This document shows, in pieces, positions 32,904 to 43,562 of a stretch of 64,000 nt of DNA. Source of the DNA: Paragorgia papillata (lineage: Eukaryota > Cnidaria > Anthozoa > Scleralcyonacea > Coralliidae); NCBI GenBank assembly GCA_035771165.1, contig JAWNZC010000324.1:799501-863500 (forward strand), read 5' to 3'. The notes under the pieces are model-generated. The model searched no databases. It was not told the origin of the DNA and worked only from the letters and a program-made list of their open reading frames with translations. The position numbers and the translations under genes were made by a program. The first letter of the stretch is position 1; each line of letters begins with the position of its first letter.

Positions 32904-34989
32904 TTAATGTTACTAACAATCAACTAGTACGATATAATTTGCATGATAAACAAACTGGCCAAGGGCCAGAAACAACAAAATTCTCTACCTACCCAATTCT
33001 CAGACTCTATAAAAGATCGGCTAGTTTATTAAGCATAAACCATGCATGCATGCATGGCTTGTTGTATTCCACCGATAATAATCAAAACTCTAATCTGTTT
33101 CCAAATTTTATTCCAAAAGGAATATCAGATTAGTTTAAGCGATTGGTTAAGACTTTATATATCGTCTTATACTTATCTTTATACAAACAGAAAGTTCGTC
33201 GTTGATGACTAGCAGTAATTCTTAGAAAAGTGTTTTGGAGATTTCAAGAATCAATACATTTTACACTTAGCAAACTTCTAAAAGTCCCTTATATACTCAG
33301 TCGATCGTTACACCGTGTACGACTCTAGTATAACCCTTACTGTTCCTCACTGTTATTTTCAAGACGTTCTAAGTCTAACACCTAAAATGGAGTTTAAAAG
33401 ATTTAAAACTTCCCAGTTTTTAGGGCTATTTTAACCCTTTATGTTTATTGCGTTTATTGGAGTGAAAATAACTCCCATATATTTGAGTGATTCGAATGCA
33501 ATGTAGTTAACAACAATGTAGTTAACAACAATTTAAAAACTTATATTAACTCCTTGATTGTTTCCAAAACGAACCATATAGGGTTTAGTATATTTCACTC
33601 GCTGCAAACGCCAGACCTCGCCAAATGCCTCATTCACCATGCACGCAGGAAGTAATCCATGCATTTTGTATTTTCAAGATTATTTTCAGTTTTTGTTTCC
33701 CCCCAACATACATAAAGAAGTCATGTTTTTGCTTTCTCGTTTACATTATTCAAAAACAGCTTTCGTATAATTCGGTTAGATTCTGATTTAAGTTATCACT
33801 AAAACATTGTTTTCTATATATTTATCGATTGTTATATTTTTGATGACTTTTTCTGCTCTAATTTTGACCAATCTGGGCAACGATTCTTGTATATGAAATT
33901 ATGCACCTTCAGTCCTTTTTTGTTTTTTTATAAGCGATTGTTAATCTAAGCACAAAAATAATTTGTCATGCTTTAATGAAATTTGCGTTAATATCATAAT
34001 CAAACATTGTTTCTGATAATTCAATTTTGAATAATAATTTTCACTGTTATTGGTCACGACCTCGGCTTCAATTAAAGGAAGTAATTACATCTGGTAGTAT
34101 ATGCATAATTGAATTTGTAAGGCGTAAGCTGAAGCTTTTTAATTAAACGTATTTTTGTTCTGTTGACTCTCGAATCTACTCAGGCAATACTGAAGTAATG
34201 TCCTATATACGTCTGCCACTTTACTAGCACTCACTGTTTGCTTATGTCAATAAGGGAAGGCTAAAGTGTATTTACTTGTCTGCAAAAGCTTTTAAATTTA
34301 TGTAAATCACCGAAAACAAATAAGCACATTTGGCAAAATGCAATTAAACCTGCTTTGGAGAACGCATTCATATGCAATTGCCATAAATGGCAATAAAATT
34401 GGAAGTTTTATTTTACTTTAATTTTGGAAATTTTTTTTTTAAGATTAGAAAAAAAAAGGATAAAAGATTAAAATACAAAAAAAAGAAGTACATGTTCTCT
34501 GCATTTGAAAAGTTTTTGAACAACCATATTTAGATCGGTATTTCTGTTTGCAATTTTATTATGGACGGTGTATCACCTTTACCGATGAATGCACCGTTCA
34601 AAAGCCAATCAAAGAAATATGTATATATATGTTCAGTTTAATTCATTCTCCGCAATGAATCTGGATCAACAGAACTATTTAACCCCATCCTATTCAAACA
34701 TCGGGAGCAGAGCACGAACGAGCCAGCTGCATGGCCTGCCTGTTATCCAACCTGCTAATACGATAATTTCTTTCGCTTTGAAAATAATGAAACGTTTCGG
34801 TGGAAAAGGTGCGCGTCGTATATACGTCTTTTGAGTTCCAATAAAATGTCTTATTTCATCTCTGCTCGAAGTCTTTTCCAAAAGTGAATAGAATCGTCTC
34901 GCGTTAGCGAGAATAAAATATTAATGTAGTAATTTAAGACCAGTACAAACAGGGATATTTTAACTCAAGCCTGCGGGTTTCCATATAGT
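32904..34989. other. Intron DNA, nothing recognised
   Basis: AT-rich sequence in intron 1 of the PAN/fibrinogen gene. Short open frames at 32939 and 34589 have no recognisable domain. A block near 34870-34905 (GAATCGTCTCGCGTTAGCGAG) resembles 60450-60485 and 35645-35675, so it belongs to a dispersed repeat. Confidence 0.4.
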
Positions 34990-35583
34990 TGTAATTGTTG
35001 TGTTTCAGTCGGCGACTGTTCTAGTTCGAATTAGTTCTACAACAACAATCACAACATTCGCCAAGGCGACAGCAATTAATGGAACATTGATCGTTTCGAT
35101 TTCTATGCAAAAAAAACAAATTGATTACAAAGCTAGCGACATGATTCCAATCCCCATTTGAAGGAGTCTACTTATAGTGGCTACCTCGAAGGCTTGACTG
35201 CATGTACGACCGTACAGTAAATGTTCAAAAGACACATGTGTCTTCGAACATTCAGTGTATGGTCGTACGGTAGCCACTATACGTAGACTCGTCTCCTCAA
35301 ATGGGGATTGAAATCATGTCGCTAGTTTTTGTAATCAATTTGGAAGTCTCGAGCGAGAAAGTTTTTGTATATGTAAATAATGCATGCTGATGTTGTTATA
35401 AACACTATGTGGCAGCGATCACAAACGACGCAGTTTGTTTTTGAATACCATTTTTCAACCGGGAAATCCCGAGAACGAGCTAGGGAAATTGACCATATGA
35501 ATTCCCAACACTATACAATTATATGGCCTACATGAGTGTTGTAAAAAGTCGCAATCAATTGCCGACTGAAACAACAATTTTAA
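34990..35583. mobile_element. Nested palindromic element
   Basis: Outer ends TAATTGTTGTGTTTCAGTCG (34990s) and the complement at 35560-35583 pair. An inner palindrome of about 75 bp per arm (35107-35190 and 35270-35345) contains GCTAGCGACATGATTCCAAT on the left and its inverted copy on the right. The centre pairs around CATGTGTCTTCGAAC. No coding region. Confidence 0.6.
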
Positions 35584-35979
35584 CCATGGAAACCAGACTT
35601 CATTTCTTCCCGAGAGCTTCCCCAAAAGCAATGATGAATCAAATCATCTGACGTTAGCGAGATTAGAATACTAAAAACTAATTCTGACATTGGAAGAGTC
35701 ATCAGTTAAGAATAACAATAAAAAGTTTCATAGAAAAACATGTACAGCAAGTATATACAATATATTTATACGTGTTTTTTTGACTTTCAATAAGGTTTCT
35801 TCATTCCCAGCTATATATATGCTACTATTATTAAGCCTTCTTAAATATCAGAAATAACAAAAAAGGGTACTTTAATGTATTTTAACATCCTGAGCATGGT
35901 TAATTCTGAATTACACATTTAGATATGAGCAACCACGTTGTTAACTCATGATAGTTTTTGTGCTAGATAGTTAACGTAC
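35584..35979. other. Intron DNA, nothing recognised
   Basis: Start of intron 1 of the PAN/fibrinogen gene, AT-rich, with one partial dispersed repeat at 35600-35680. Confidence 0.4.
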
Positions 35980-36145
35980 CTGCATAATTTCTATCATAGC
36001 AGAACTTGGTTCTAGCTGGACTGTGTCCATCTTCAGATTGGACGTGAACGACATTCAACGACCAGAATAGTACGAAAAGAAAGGCAATGGGAAGTCCTTG
36101 TTGTATAAGAAGAGACTTGATGAAAATTCGTCGGTCCTGATCCAT
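35980..36145 (-). CDS. First coding exon (signal peptide) of PAN-fibrinogen gene
   Basis: Starts at ATG 36145 and encodes 55 residues. A basic N-terminal stretch (MDQDRRIFIK) is followed by the hydrophobic core LPIAFLFVLFWSL and a likely signal-peptidase site after HVQS. The mature part begins the PAN domain (FCYDRNYA). The donor is GCAG|GTACGT at 35980 (phase 1), matching the PAN exon at 25043. The product is therefore a secreted PAN/apple plus fibrinogen protein. A TATA-like TTATATACG lies about 120 bp upstream (near 36265). Intron 1 is about 11 kb and contains the hAT and foldback elements. Confidence 0.75.
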
Positions 36146-37171
36146 CTTCGCACTGGAAATTTCGAAGGCAGACCTTTACAAGAGAATTACACTCTAACGA
36201 TGTTAGGTCTTGCGATACAGCAAAATTACTCCAAAGTTGTGGGGGGAAATCGCTGCAATAAAACGTATATAAGTGTTAGTTGGAAGAAAGCTGCTCTTCA
36301 AATAAATGTTCTCCTGTCGTGAAGATCTTTAAATTAAACCTCATTAATTATCCATTTCATAACTAATGATATTTTAGTATATAAAATAGGAGTGTGAAAC
36401 TTGATATCCAATAGAACGGTGTGGCCGGACCGGCAACTTCCGTTTTCAACTTCGTACCAGAGATTCTAGTTGTTGAAATTGCTTATTTGCTTTGCCTTCG
36501 TAGAAAGCAGGTAGTACCATGCAATGCTGCTGTTAAATTACAACTGTAAACAATATTATTGTAGCCTACCAGCTAAGTTTTGGGATTAATTGATGCTTTG
36601 AATTAATTTTTTTTCACCAGCAAGCAGCCAGGCAGTCTTTTTTTTCAGTTGATCAGTAAATATCCTATAGGATAATGCACGGCTTGTTGAAAAAAAAACG
36701 AGGCGAAGTCGAGTTTTTTAACCCGTTTGGCTGCATTTAGACCGTCGGAGGATGAACACTGACGAGTGTTGGATATAGCTCAAACGGATCAATATTTTAA
36801 GAGAAATCGACCTCAAAGTTTGCTAAATTTGACGGTAATCTTCCTCCAATTTCTAATTACTGATTAAATATTGATTTCTTTTGAATTTTCCTCATGAATT
36901 ATTAATGAGTTTGAGAAATAATTGTAAATGCGTACAAGATGTACAAAAAAATACCCATTGGCTAAGAAAGTAAATAAGGCAATTAAAGTTATTAGGTAAT
37001 ATATCAACGACGAGTTTGAGTGTTTCATCAGGGGATCCGAACACCAGAAAACATGATGAAAGCACGAGGCCGAAAGTCGAGTGGTTTTATTGTTTCGGAG
37101 TGTTTGGATCCCTTGGTGAAACACGATAAACGAGTTGTTGATATTGCATCTCAATAGCGAAGAGCACAGTT
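36146..37171. repeat. 5' flank of PAN-fibrinogen gene with dispersed repeats
   Basis: Contains the likely promoter of the minus-strand gene near 36150-36300. The stretch 36870-37140 is a palindromic repeat (GAGTTTGAGTGTTTCATCAG and, near its other end, GGTGAAACACGATAAACGAG) related to 26430-26510. The last 40 bp (CTCAATAGCGAAGAGCACAG) are the target repeat into which the Ngaro-like element inserted. Confidence 0.45.
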
Positions 37172-37302
37172 ACTATTCAAAGTCAACTTGAATATGGAAA
37201 TTATGCCCTAGGGAATTCATTAATATATATAAGTGGATGACCATCATGACCATTCTCTCCACTGGCACTTGCAAGAAGTCCGTGGATGAACACGTTTTGG
37301 GA
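37172..37302 (+). repeat. Split direct repeat A1
   Basis: Nearly identical to 47402-47522 (A2); A1 carries an extra 9-bp duplication CATGACCAT near 37245. It is the left end of the Ngaro-like element. Confidence 0.85.
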
Positions 37303-37350
37303 GCGACTTCATACAGATCGACCTCGGCTTGGATTTTAGTTTCGGCAGAA

Positions 37351-37612
37351 ATGGCTGACGACCAAGTTCCTGCTATTCCGGCCTTTCCGCTTCTTCAACA
37401 AGTTGTCGGTCCGCCAGTACTACCAACCTCGTACCCAGCGTCTTACCTCCGCTCCCCCGCCGGGGGCGGGGGAGTGGAGGTAAGACCCTGGGTACGAGGT
37501 TGCAGTACTACCTGTAGCGCCAGATGATCAACTTCCGGCTTTGGCGGACGCGGCGCCTTCAAATCAGTTACCAAACTTGGCCGAAGCTGGTCTTCAACCT
37601 CAAGAGGTATAG
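37351..37612 (+). pseudogene. Short proline-rich ORF of the Ngaro-like element, interrupted by a MITE
   Basis: ATG at 37351 begins MADDQVPAIPAFPLLQQ. The frame is broken by the 79-bp palindrome at 37424-37502. Removing the palindrome plus one 9-bp duplication leaves exactly 58 codons in frame ending at TAG 37610-37612. That arithmetic supports both the insertion and the reality of the ORF. Function is unknown; it may be a leader or the start of gag. Confidence 0.5.
37424..37502. mobile_element. 79-bp palindromic element with 9-bp target duplication
   Basis: Same ends as the element at 27166-27241 (CAACCTCGTACCCAG and complement), with a GC-rich centre. CAGTACTAC is duplicated at 37415-37423 and 37503-37511. 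Confidence 0.9.
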
Positions 37613-37754
37613 AGACCGATGTTCTCGTGAGTTCTTGTGTAATTTTAGTATTTCACGTACTTGTGTAGTGTAGTTATGTGCTTCGGGTTTGCACGATATT
37701 TACTGTGGCCGTGGGCATATACGTTGATGGGCGGTAATTGTGAATTAACCCTGG

Positions 37755-39045
37755 CTGTATTCGATTCGATTTCGATTCGTTCTCTCGTTGTCAGAAGGTG
37801 TTTGTGTGGACATTGTCGCTTCGTATGCTATATGTGCCTTTGTGGTTGAGCACGTGTGTCGACATTTGTATTTGCTGTTGGCTGCACTGCGTGTAAAATT
37901 ACCTGTATATCCATTCATCGTTGCCGTGTGCTCTCACGCATTAAATTGTGGCGTTGTGTAAGAACTAATGGAGGTTTGCCTGTGTAGCTAACGATGTTTA
38001 AAGTTGCGTGTGTGGCTCAGTAACGGGTCCTTTTGCCTGTGTGGCTAGCGATATTCGCCTGTGTGGCGAGCGATGTTTACCTGTGTTGCGAGTACTATTC
38101 GCCTGTGTGGCGAGTACTATTCGCCTGTGGGGCGAGCGATGTTTACCTGTGTGGTGAGTGCTATTCGCCTGTGTGGCGAGCGATATTCGCCTGTGGCTAG
38201 TGAAGTTTACTTGTGTGACGAGCGATATTCGCCTGTGTAGCGAGCGATGTTTACCTGTGTGGCGAGTACTATTCGCCTGTGTGGCGAGTGCTATTCGCCT
38301 GTGTGGCGAGCGATATTCGTGTTCGATTCGATTCCGATTCGTTCTCTCATTGTCAGAAGGTGTTTTTGTGGACATTGTGTCGACATTTGTATTTGCTATT
38401 GGCTGCACTGCGTGTAAAATTACCTGTATATCGTATATTCATCGTTGCCGTGTGCTCTCACGCATTAAATTGAGGCGTTGTGTAAGAACTAATATAGGTT
38501 TGCCTGTGTGGCTAACGATGTTTAAAGTTGCGTGTGTGGCTCAGTAACGGGTCCTTTTGCCTGTGTGGCTAGCGATATTCGCCTGTGTGGGTACTATTCG
38601 CCTGTGTGGCGAGTGCTATTCCCCTGTGTGGCGAGCGATATTCGCCTGTGGCTCTGTGGCTAGTGAAGTTTACCTGTGTGACGAGCGATATTCGCCTGTG
38701 GCTAGCGATATTCGCCTGTGTGGCGAGCGATGTTTACCTGTGTGGCGAGCGATGTTTACCTGTGTGGTGAGTGATACTCGCCTGTGTGGCGAGCGATATT
38801 CGCCTGTGTGGCGAGCGATGTTTACCTGTGTGGTGAGTGATACTCGCCTGTGTGGCGAGCGATATTCCCCTGTAGCTCTGTGGCTAGTGAAGTTTACCTG
38901 TGTGACGAGCGATATTCGCCTGTGGCGAGCGATATTCGCCTGTGTGGCGAGAGCTATTCGCCTGTGTGGTGAGCAATATTCGCCTGTGTGGTGAGCGATG
39001 TTTGCCTGTGTGGCTCGGACAATAGTGATATTTGCCTGTGCGGAT
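37755..39045 (+). repeat. GTGTGGCGAGCGATATTCGCCT minisatellite within Ngaro-like element
   Basis: Repeats of about 22-23 bp (GCCTGTGTGGCGAGCGATA plus TTC or TTTAC variants) fill 38025-38320 and 38560-39035. A larger unit of about 250 bp (37755-38045, with TGTCGACATTTGTATTTGC) is duplicated at 38325-38590. The open frames here are repeat artefacts. Confidence 0.85.
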
Positions 39046-39122
39046 TAGATTACCACAGTGGTTTACCACTGAGTATTCGTTCAGAATTTCTTTTGAGAAT
39101 ATTGACCGGTAATGATTAGGAT

Positions 39123-39899
39123 GTGTTTGTTGCCCTTCGGGATCCGAATGTCCTGGTCACTATGAGCGAACGCATTCGTAAATTGGAGCAGTCGCATCTG
39201 GCAACTGTGGACAGTGTTTTAACGGATGTTCGACGGTTGACGACAATGAAGACTGATGTCGACCAGGATCGGGTTTTAGATTTATTGCTTAACTTCAAAA
39301 TCGTCGCGAAAGAAACAAATCACCCTAAAGCAACTTATTATGCGGCAGTCACGATCGGAAATGGCGGCTGTCGAGGCTCGCGAAATACGGGTTGACCCGT
39401 ATTAGCTACGCATGCGTAGAACGAATATCTTCCGTGTAAACGTCATCAATGCACGGCCGACAACTCACTTGAGGCAGCATGCACGCGGACTGCGAACTTC
39501 CCCATGCAGGTGGCCGATTTTCTGTGCGATTTCCGATCGTGGTTTCAAGCAGTTCGCGAAAAAACGTCAGTTGCCGGCGAAGAAAAGTACCTTCTCGTAT
39601 TACTCGGGGACAAGGAACATGGAAAGGTTGTGGAAGCCATGGTAAAAGTGGATAAAACTTTTCAATCGGCCGTGACGTCATCGTCATTCGCAATGTGGCG
39701 GCAACGTAGGCGTCCGGAGGGTCGATTGGCTTCTGTGCAATGTTATTCTTGTAATGGTTACGGCCATTATCAACGCCGTTGCCCTTCTCGTCGTGAGAGT
39801 TTTGCACCGCCTCGAAGCGTGGCCGTTGGGATTTTAATCCTACGAATTGGTAAATCTGCGTTCTCAGTAGGAACTGAGGTGTGCTGTCAGTGTGTATAA
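39123..39899 (+). pseudogene. gag-like region with CCHC zinc knuckle
   Basis: Two frames cover this stretch. The first (39123-39360) reads RKLEQSHLATVDSVLTDVRR and similar helical sequence. The second, after an insertion-like repeat (39390-39550), has LLVLLGDKEHGKVVEAMVK and then CYSCNGYGHYQRRCP, a CX2CX4HX4C zinc knuckle. Zinc knuckles in retroelement gag proteins bind the element RNA. The position between the left repeat and the recombinase fits gag of a Ngaro-like element. The region is broken and probably not functional. Confidence 0.55.
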
Positions 39900-39956
39900 T
39901 CGGTAATAATTATAATTACAATATTAATAAAAAAGGGTGAATCACATGGAAATAGA

Positions 39957-40083
39957 ACAAACAAACAAACAAACAAACAAACAAACAAACAAACAAACAA
40001 ACAAACAAACAAACAAACAAACAAACAAACAAACAAACAAACAAACAAACAAACAAACAAACAAACAAACAAACAAACAAACA
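39957..40083. repeat. CAAA tetranucleotide microsatellite
   Basis: About 31 uninterrupted copies of AAAC/CAAA. It lies where the reverse transcriptase of the Ngaro-like element would be expected. Confidence 0.95.
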
Positions 40084-40651
40084 TCGGGTACTGTTCGTAG
40101 TTATTGTTAGGTTTGACTTTACTTGGTACCACCTCGTTCCTCTTCAGGGTGAACAACTCCCATGGGCTACCTCTATAACTGAGCTGCCTGTGGACGTTCC
40201 GGGTTCGGGCGTAAGAGGTTGTTCCCTCCCGATTTGGAACCCCATGGGGGAAGGCGATTGGGAGGGGGGAGAGACTGCGTTACTTTCCTATAGCTTTTTG
40301 TGTTATTTTGTTTTGTTCTCAGGCTCGCCTGACTGTCAAGAGACAGCAAACGGTCCATGTTTGTTATTCCGAATTGGGAAGTCAGCACCGATGATTTTGA
40401 ATCTCGTTTACATCCTGGACGGGCAGAGGCAAACAATATGTGGGTGAATATTGATGGCTCCCGATTCAGGGGGTCCGATACCTATTCCGACCCACGATCA
40501 GTCTATAGAATCTTTTGACGTACCTCCGTTGTCGCAGTTGCGTCTTCGTGATCCAAGCCACTTTATTGCGGGGGTATTCACGGTAATCCAGAGGCCTAGC
40601 AACTAATCTTACATGGCCATCCTCAGGCTGCTCGGTTAATGCGCTAGATTC

Positions 40652-41224
40652 GTGATAAAGTCGACATTTGAGAATTTGCGCTTTCCAGACAATTCGGGTC
40701 TGTTATTTAATCAACTTTGGACAAAGACCTTGCGTTCAGGTGATGCTAATGTTTTTGCGTTTACGCGAGGCGGCAAGGCAACGATCTGTCCCGTTGTGGG
40801 AATTGAGCAGTATTGCACAATTTGTTGTCTCTTCAGTATACGACTAACCCCAGGATACCTATTCCGTTCGGTGTCTGAGATTGGGAAAATCACATGCTCC
40901 TCTCTTCAGTCAACAGCAGCTCAGGCGCGCTTAGACACATATGTACGACAGTTGCAGGGTCTTTTATCTGGCTCTCGCTTTACCCTCCATGGTTTTCGAA
41001 GTGGCGCTGCGGTATCTATGGCATTGGCTGACGTGGCCCTAGACGACATAATGGACCATGTTGGATGGCGGGCCAGTAAAACAGCTTTGCACTACATCAA
41101 GCTCCGCCAGATTCTCAACCCAGCCGGTCCCACCGCGCGTTTGGCTGATCTCGATATGGATACTGGCATGGTATATAAGAGCTTTAATACCTTGACCGGT
41201 TTCGTACAAGCCTTCCAAGATTAG
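40652..41224 (+). pseudogene. Tyrosine recombinase of Ngaro/DIRS-like element (C-terminal)
   Basis: The frame of about 190 residues ends the element's coding part. Visible landmarks are FTRGGKATICPVVGIEQY, then LHGFRSG with the H-x-x-R pair (about residues 113 and 116), HVGW (136-139) and the nucleophilic tyrosine in LHYIK (148). These are the catalytic box II residues of tyrosine recombinases, which join element circles to chromosomal DNA without target duplication. No ATG begins the frame and the N-terminal half is not contiguous, so the copy is probably inactive. The catalytic end itself looks preserved. Confidence 0.75.
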
Positions 41225-41380
41225 TTTGTGTTATGGCCGGTAATGTAATGGTATTCCGGTGTCATGGTGTCTTGTCATGGCGGAGACACCACGCTTTCTA
41301 ACGCTGTCCGCTATTTTTGAGTATTTTACTTTATTCAAACGTACTTTTTCGATAAATTTAAACACTATTTAATCAGTTAA

Positions 41381-43516
41381 ATGGAAAATAGTGTAGAGGA
41401 TTTGTTGATTTCGTGTAACACGGAAGATACGCCGACTGGTGAGAGCATTTTAAGTGATCAAGATCAAGAGTATATCGAAGTATCTGAAAAGGACTCTGTC
41501 AACGTTAATTCTTTACAAATATCGGATCAGAGCCGTTTGGAAAAGTGGATAATTGCTTTAAAGCTTCGATATTGGATCGATTTTGGAAACAGGCAACAGT
41601 ATAACGTAGAATGGATTCGGAAACTGAATACAGAAGGTACTGATTTGATTGAAATCGTTATCAAATTATATAATTATAAAGAGGAGAACCTTAGCGAACT
41701 CCTATTTACTATTTCAGTTTGTCTAATCAAGAAGAGTATTTCGATACAAGGCCAGTACGACGCTCTCTGGAAAGAAAATGAATTTGATAAACTCAAATCA
41801 TTTGTAAATGAATTATGTGTTTTATCTGATATGAACACAACAACAATCGGTCCATTGTATGACAAGGTGTTCGATAGTCAAAGTGGTCCTGATGAGTCGC
41901 TTAACCTTGAAGGAGTTTCTTTAGATATCTACGCAGACTCTGATACTGAGAATGACCTAACACAATCGCAAGAATTTACTGATACTCAAACCCGTCCCGG
42001 CAAACGATTCACGAAAACAAAATCTCCAAGTAAAGCGCGATACAAATCAAACAAAATGGGAAGTAATACTACACCGTCTAAGAATACAAGACATACAAAG
42101 CGAACCAAAACAACCCAACATAAACAGTCAGAATTAAATACGCAAAACAAAGACTTGCAAGAAATTTGGGAATATTTACGCTCATGCAATAAACGCATTG
42201 ACAATTTAGAAAATACAGCTGCCAAATTAGACAAAGTGTTAGCAGATTCGCATCTCGATATAGCTATAATTAATGACCAGGCCTCTGAAGCTAAAGACGA
42301 ACTAACAAAGTCGATTGACAGTCATTTAAAACACGAACTGTCTATCGTCAAAAATGACCAGAAACACTTTAAAGATGAAATTAATGATAGAGTTGTCAAA
42401 GCTGAAACCGAAATGAATCGACTACGGGGTAGAATGGGTTCATTAATAGAAGAGAAGAACAACCTTTTGAAAAGAGTTAAAACCCTGGAAGGTCATAACA
42501 AGAAATTGCAAGATGAAATAATTTCATTAACAAAGAATAATGAACACAATGGTTTTCAAACGTCTCAAGAAAATAGTACCAATTCCGTAGTTGTAGACCA
42601 GCCCGTTGACATTGTATCTGAAGAAACAAATGTTAAGTCGCAGAGAGATAACCAAGCTAAAGTTGAGATAAATAATGTTGAAGGGACTAATTCGACCGCT
42701 ATTCCGAATGACTCTGTTGCATATCCGGAATATGATTTTGTCATGTTGTGTGATTCCAATAGAAGATATATTAATGTCCACAAACTATGCTCAAGTAGAA
42801 ACAGTAAAATGATTGCTTGCAACACGACTAAAAAAGCAACCGAGATTGTCAATTCGCCTAGGTTTACCGTCAACAAAGGCATAATTATAAACACTGGCGT
42901 AAATGATGTAGAGCAACTGTCTCCGGAGGACGTTGTTAAAGAGCAAGTAGAGTTGGTCAATATTGCAATCCAAGCTTTTCCTGAAAAGAAAATTATTTTA
43001 TCTGGCATTACCCCAAGACAGGATAATCTGGACAAGATTATCCCTGAAGTCAATGAAGCAATCCATGATAAAATTAAGCATTTGCCAAATGTGATCCATG
43101 TTTATAATGAAAACTTGCAAAAGAAACATTTCTTTCATGATCATAAGCATCTAAACAAGAAATTTGGAATTCCAGCTTTAGCAAAGAACATAAAGCAGGA
43201 TATACGAGTCGCCTTTGATTCTCATGCAAGACAAGACCATGTCCCAATTAGAAGTAATAACCAACCCAAAGGCAACGATAATACGTCAAATCTAAGAGAT
43301 CCACCCATCGAACAACAACCAAGAAATACATCATCACAAAACTCACCACCTCAACCCGGAATGATAAATGGAATACAAGAACAGTTGAAGAACATGACGT
43401 GCTTGCTGAATCATTTCATTCATTCAAATGTAAATGCTCATCAACAGCATTATCAACGGGTAATGTATCCCCCAATCCCACCTTTCTATAATCCTAGAGT
43501 ATTGAAACAAGCTTAA
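41381..43516 (+). CDS. LINE ORF1 with coiled coil and SGNH esterase domain
   Basis: The 711-residue protein begins with an unassigned acidic region (1-200), followed by a basic Ser/Lys-rich stretch (205-250). A heptad-like coiled coil follows at about 255-390. Residues 450-610 form an SGNH/GDSL hydrolase: CDSNR supplies the serine (about S459), INTGVND the G-x-N-D block (506-509), and DHKHLN the D-x-x-H pair (D587, H590). A proline-rich tail follows. ORF1 proteins with coiled coil plus esterase are known from CR1/L2-type LINEs, where they bind RNA and form multimers. The frame is fully open and starts at the first ATG after the 5' region. Confidence 0.8.
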   Translation: MENSVEDLLISCNTEDTPTGESILSDQDQEYIEVSEKDSVNVNSLQISDQSRLEKWIIALKLRYWIDFGNRQQYNVEWIRKLNTEGTDLIEIVIKLYNYKEENLSELLFTISVCLIKKSISIQGQYDALWKENEFDKLKSFVNELCVLSDMNTTTIGPLYDKVFDSQSGPDESLNLEGVSLDIYADSDTENDLTQSQEFTDTQTRPGKRFTKTKSPSKARYKSNKMGSNTTPSKNTRHTKRTKTTQHKQSELNTQNKDLQEIWEYLRSCNKRIDNLENTAAKLDKVLADSHLDIAIINDQASEAKDELTKSIDSHLKHELSIVKNDQKHFKDEINDRVVKAETEMNRLRGRMGSLIEEKNNLLKRVKTLEGHNKKLQDEIISLTKNNEHNGFQTSQENSTNSVVVDQPVDIVSEETNVKSQRDNQAKVEINNVEGTNSTAIPNDSVAYPEYDFVMLCDSNRRYINVHKLCSSRNSKMIACNTTKKATEIVNSPRFTVNKGIIINTGVNDVEQLSPEDVVKEQVELVNIAIQAFPEKKIILSGITPRQDNLDKIIPEVNEAIHDKIKHLPNVIHVYNENLQKKHFFHDHKHLNKKFGIPALAKNIKQDIRVAFDSHARQDHVPIRSNNQPKGNDNTSNLRDPPIEQQPRNTSSQNSPPQPGMINGIQEQLKNMTCLLNHFIHSNVNAHQQHYQRVMYPPIPPFYNPRVLKQA

Positions 43517-43562
43517 TATATAATTATATACAGTAGTTATTAATAAATTTTAACTTCAATTA

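Noticed and set aside
38158..38994. Open frames of 129-145 residues in the 38 kb region, both strands
   Set aside because: They follow the 22-bp minisatellite, and the same repeat is translated in different frames.
39887..40156. Minus-strand CLFV-repeat frame
   Set aside because: CAAA microsatellite artefact.
42565..43053. Minus-strand 162-residue frame and other antisense frames at 41.6-43 kb
   Set aside because: Shadows of LINE ORF1 on the opposite strand.
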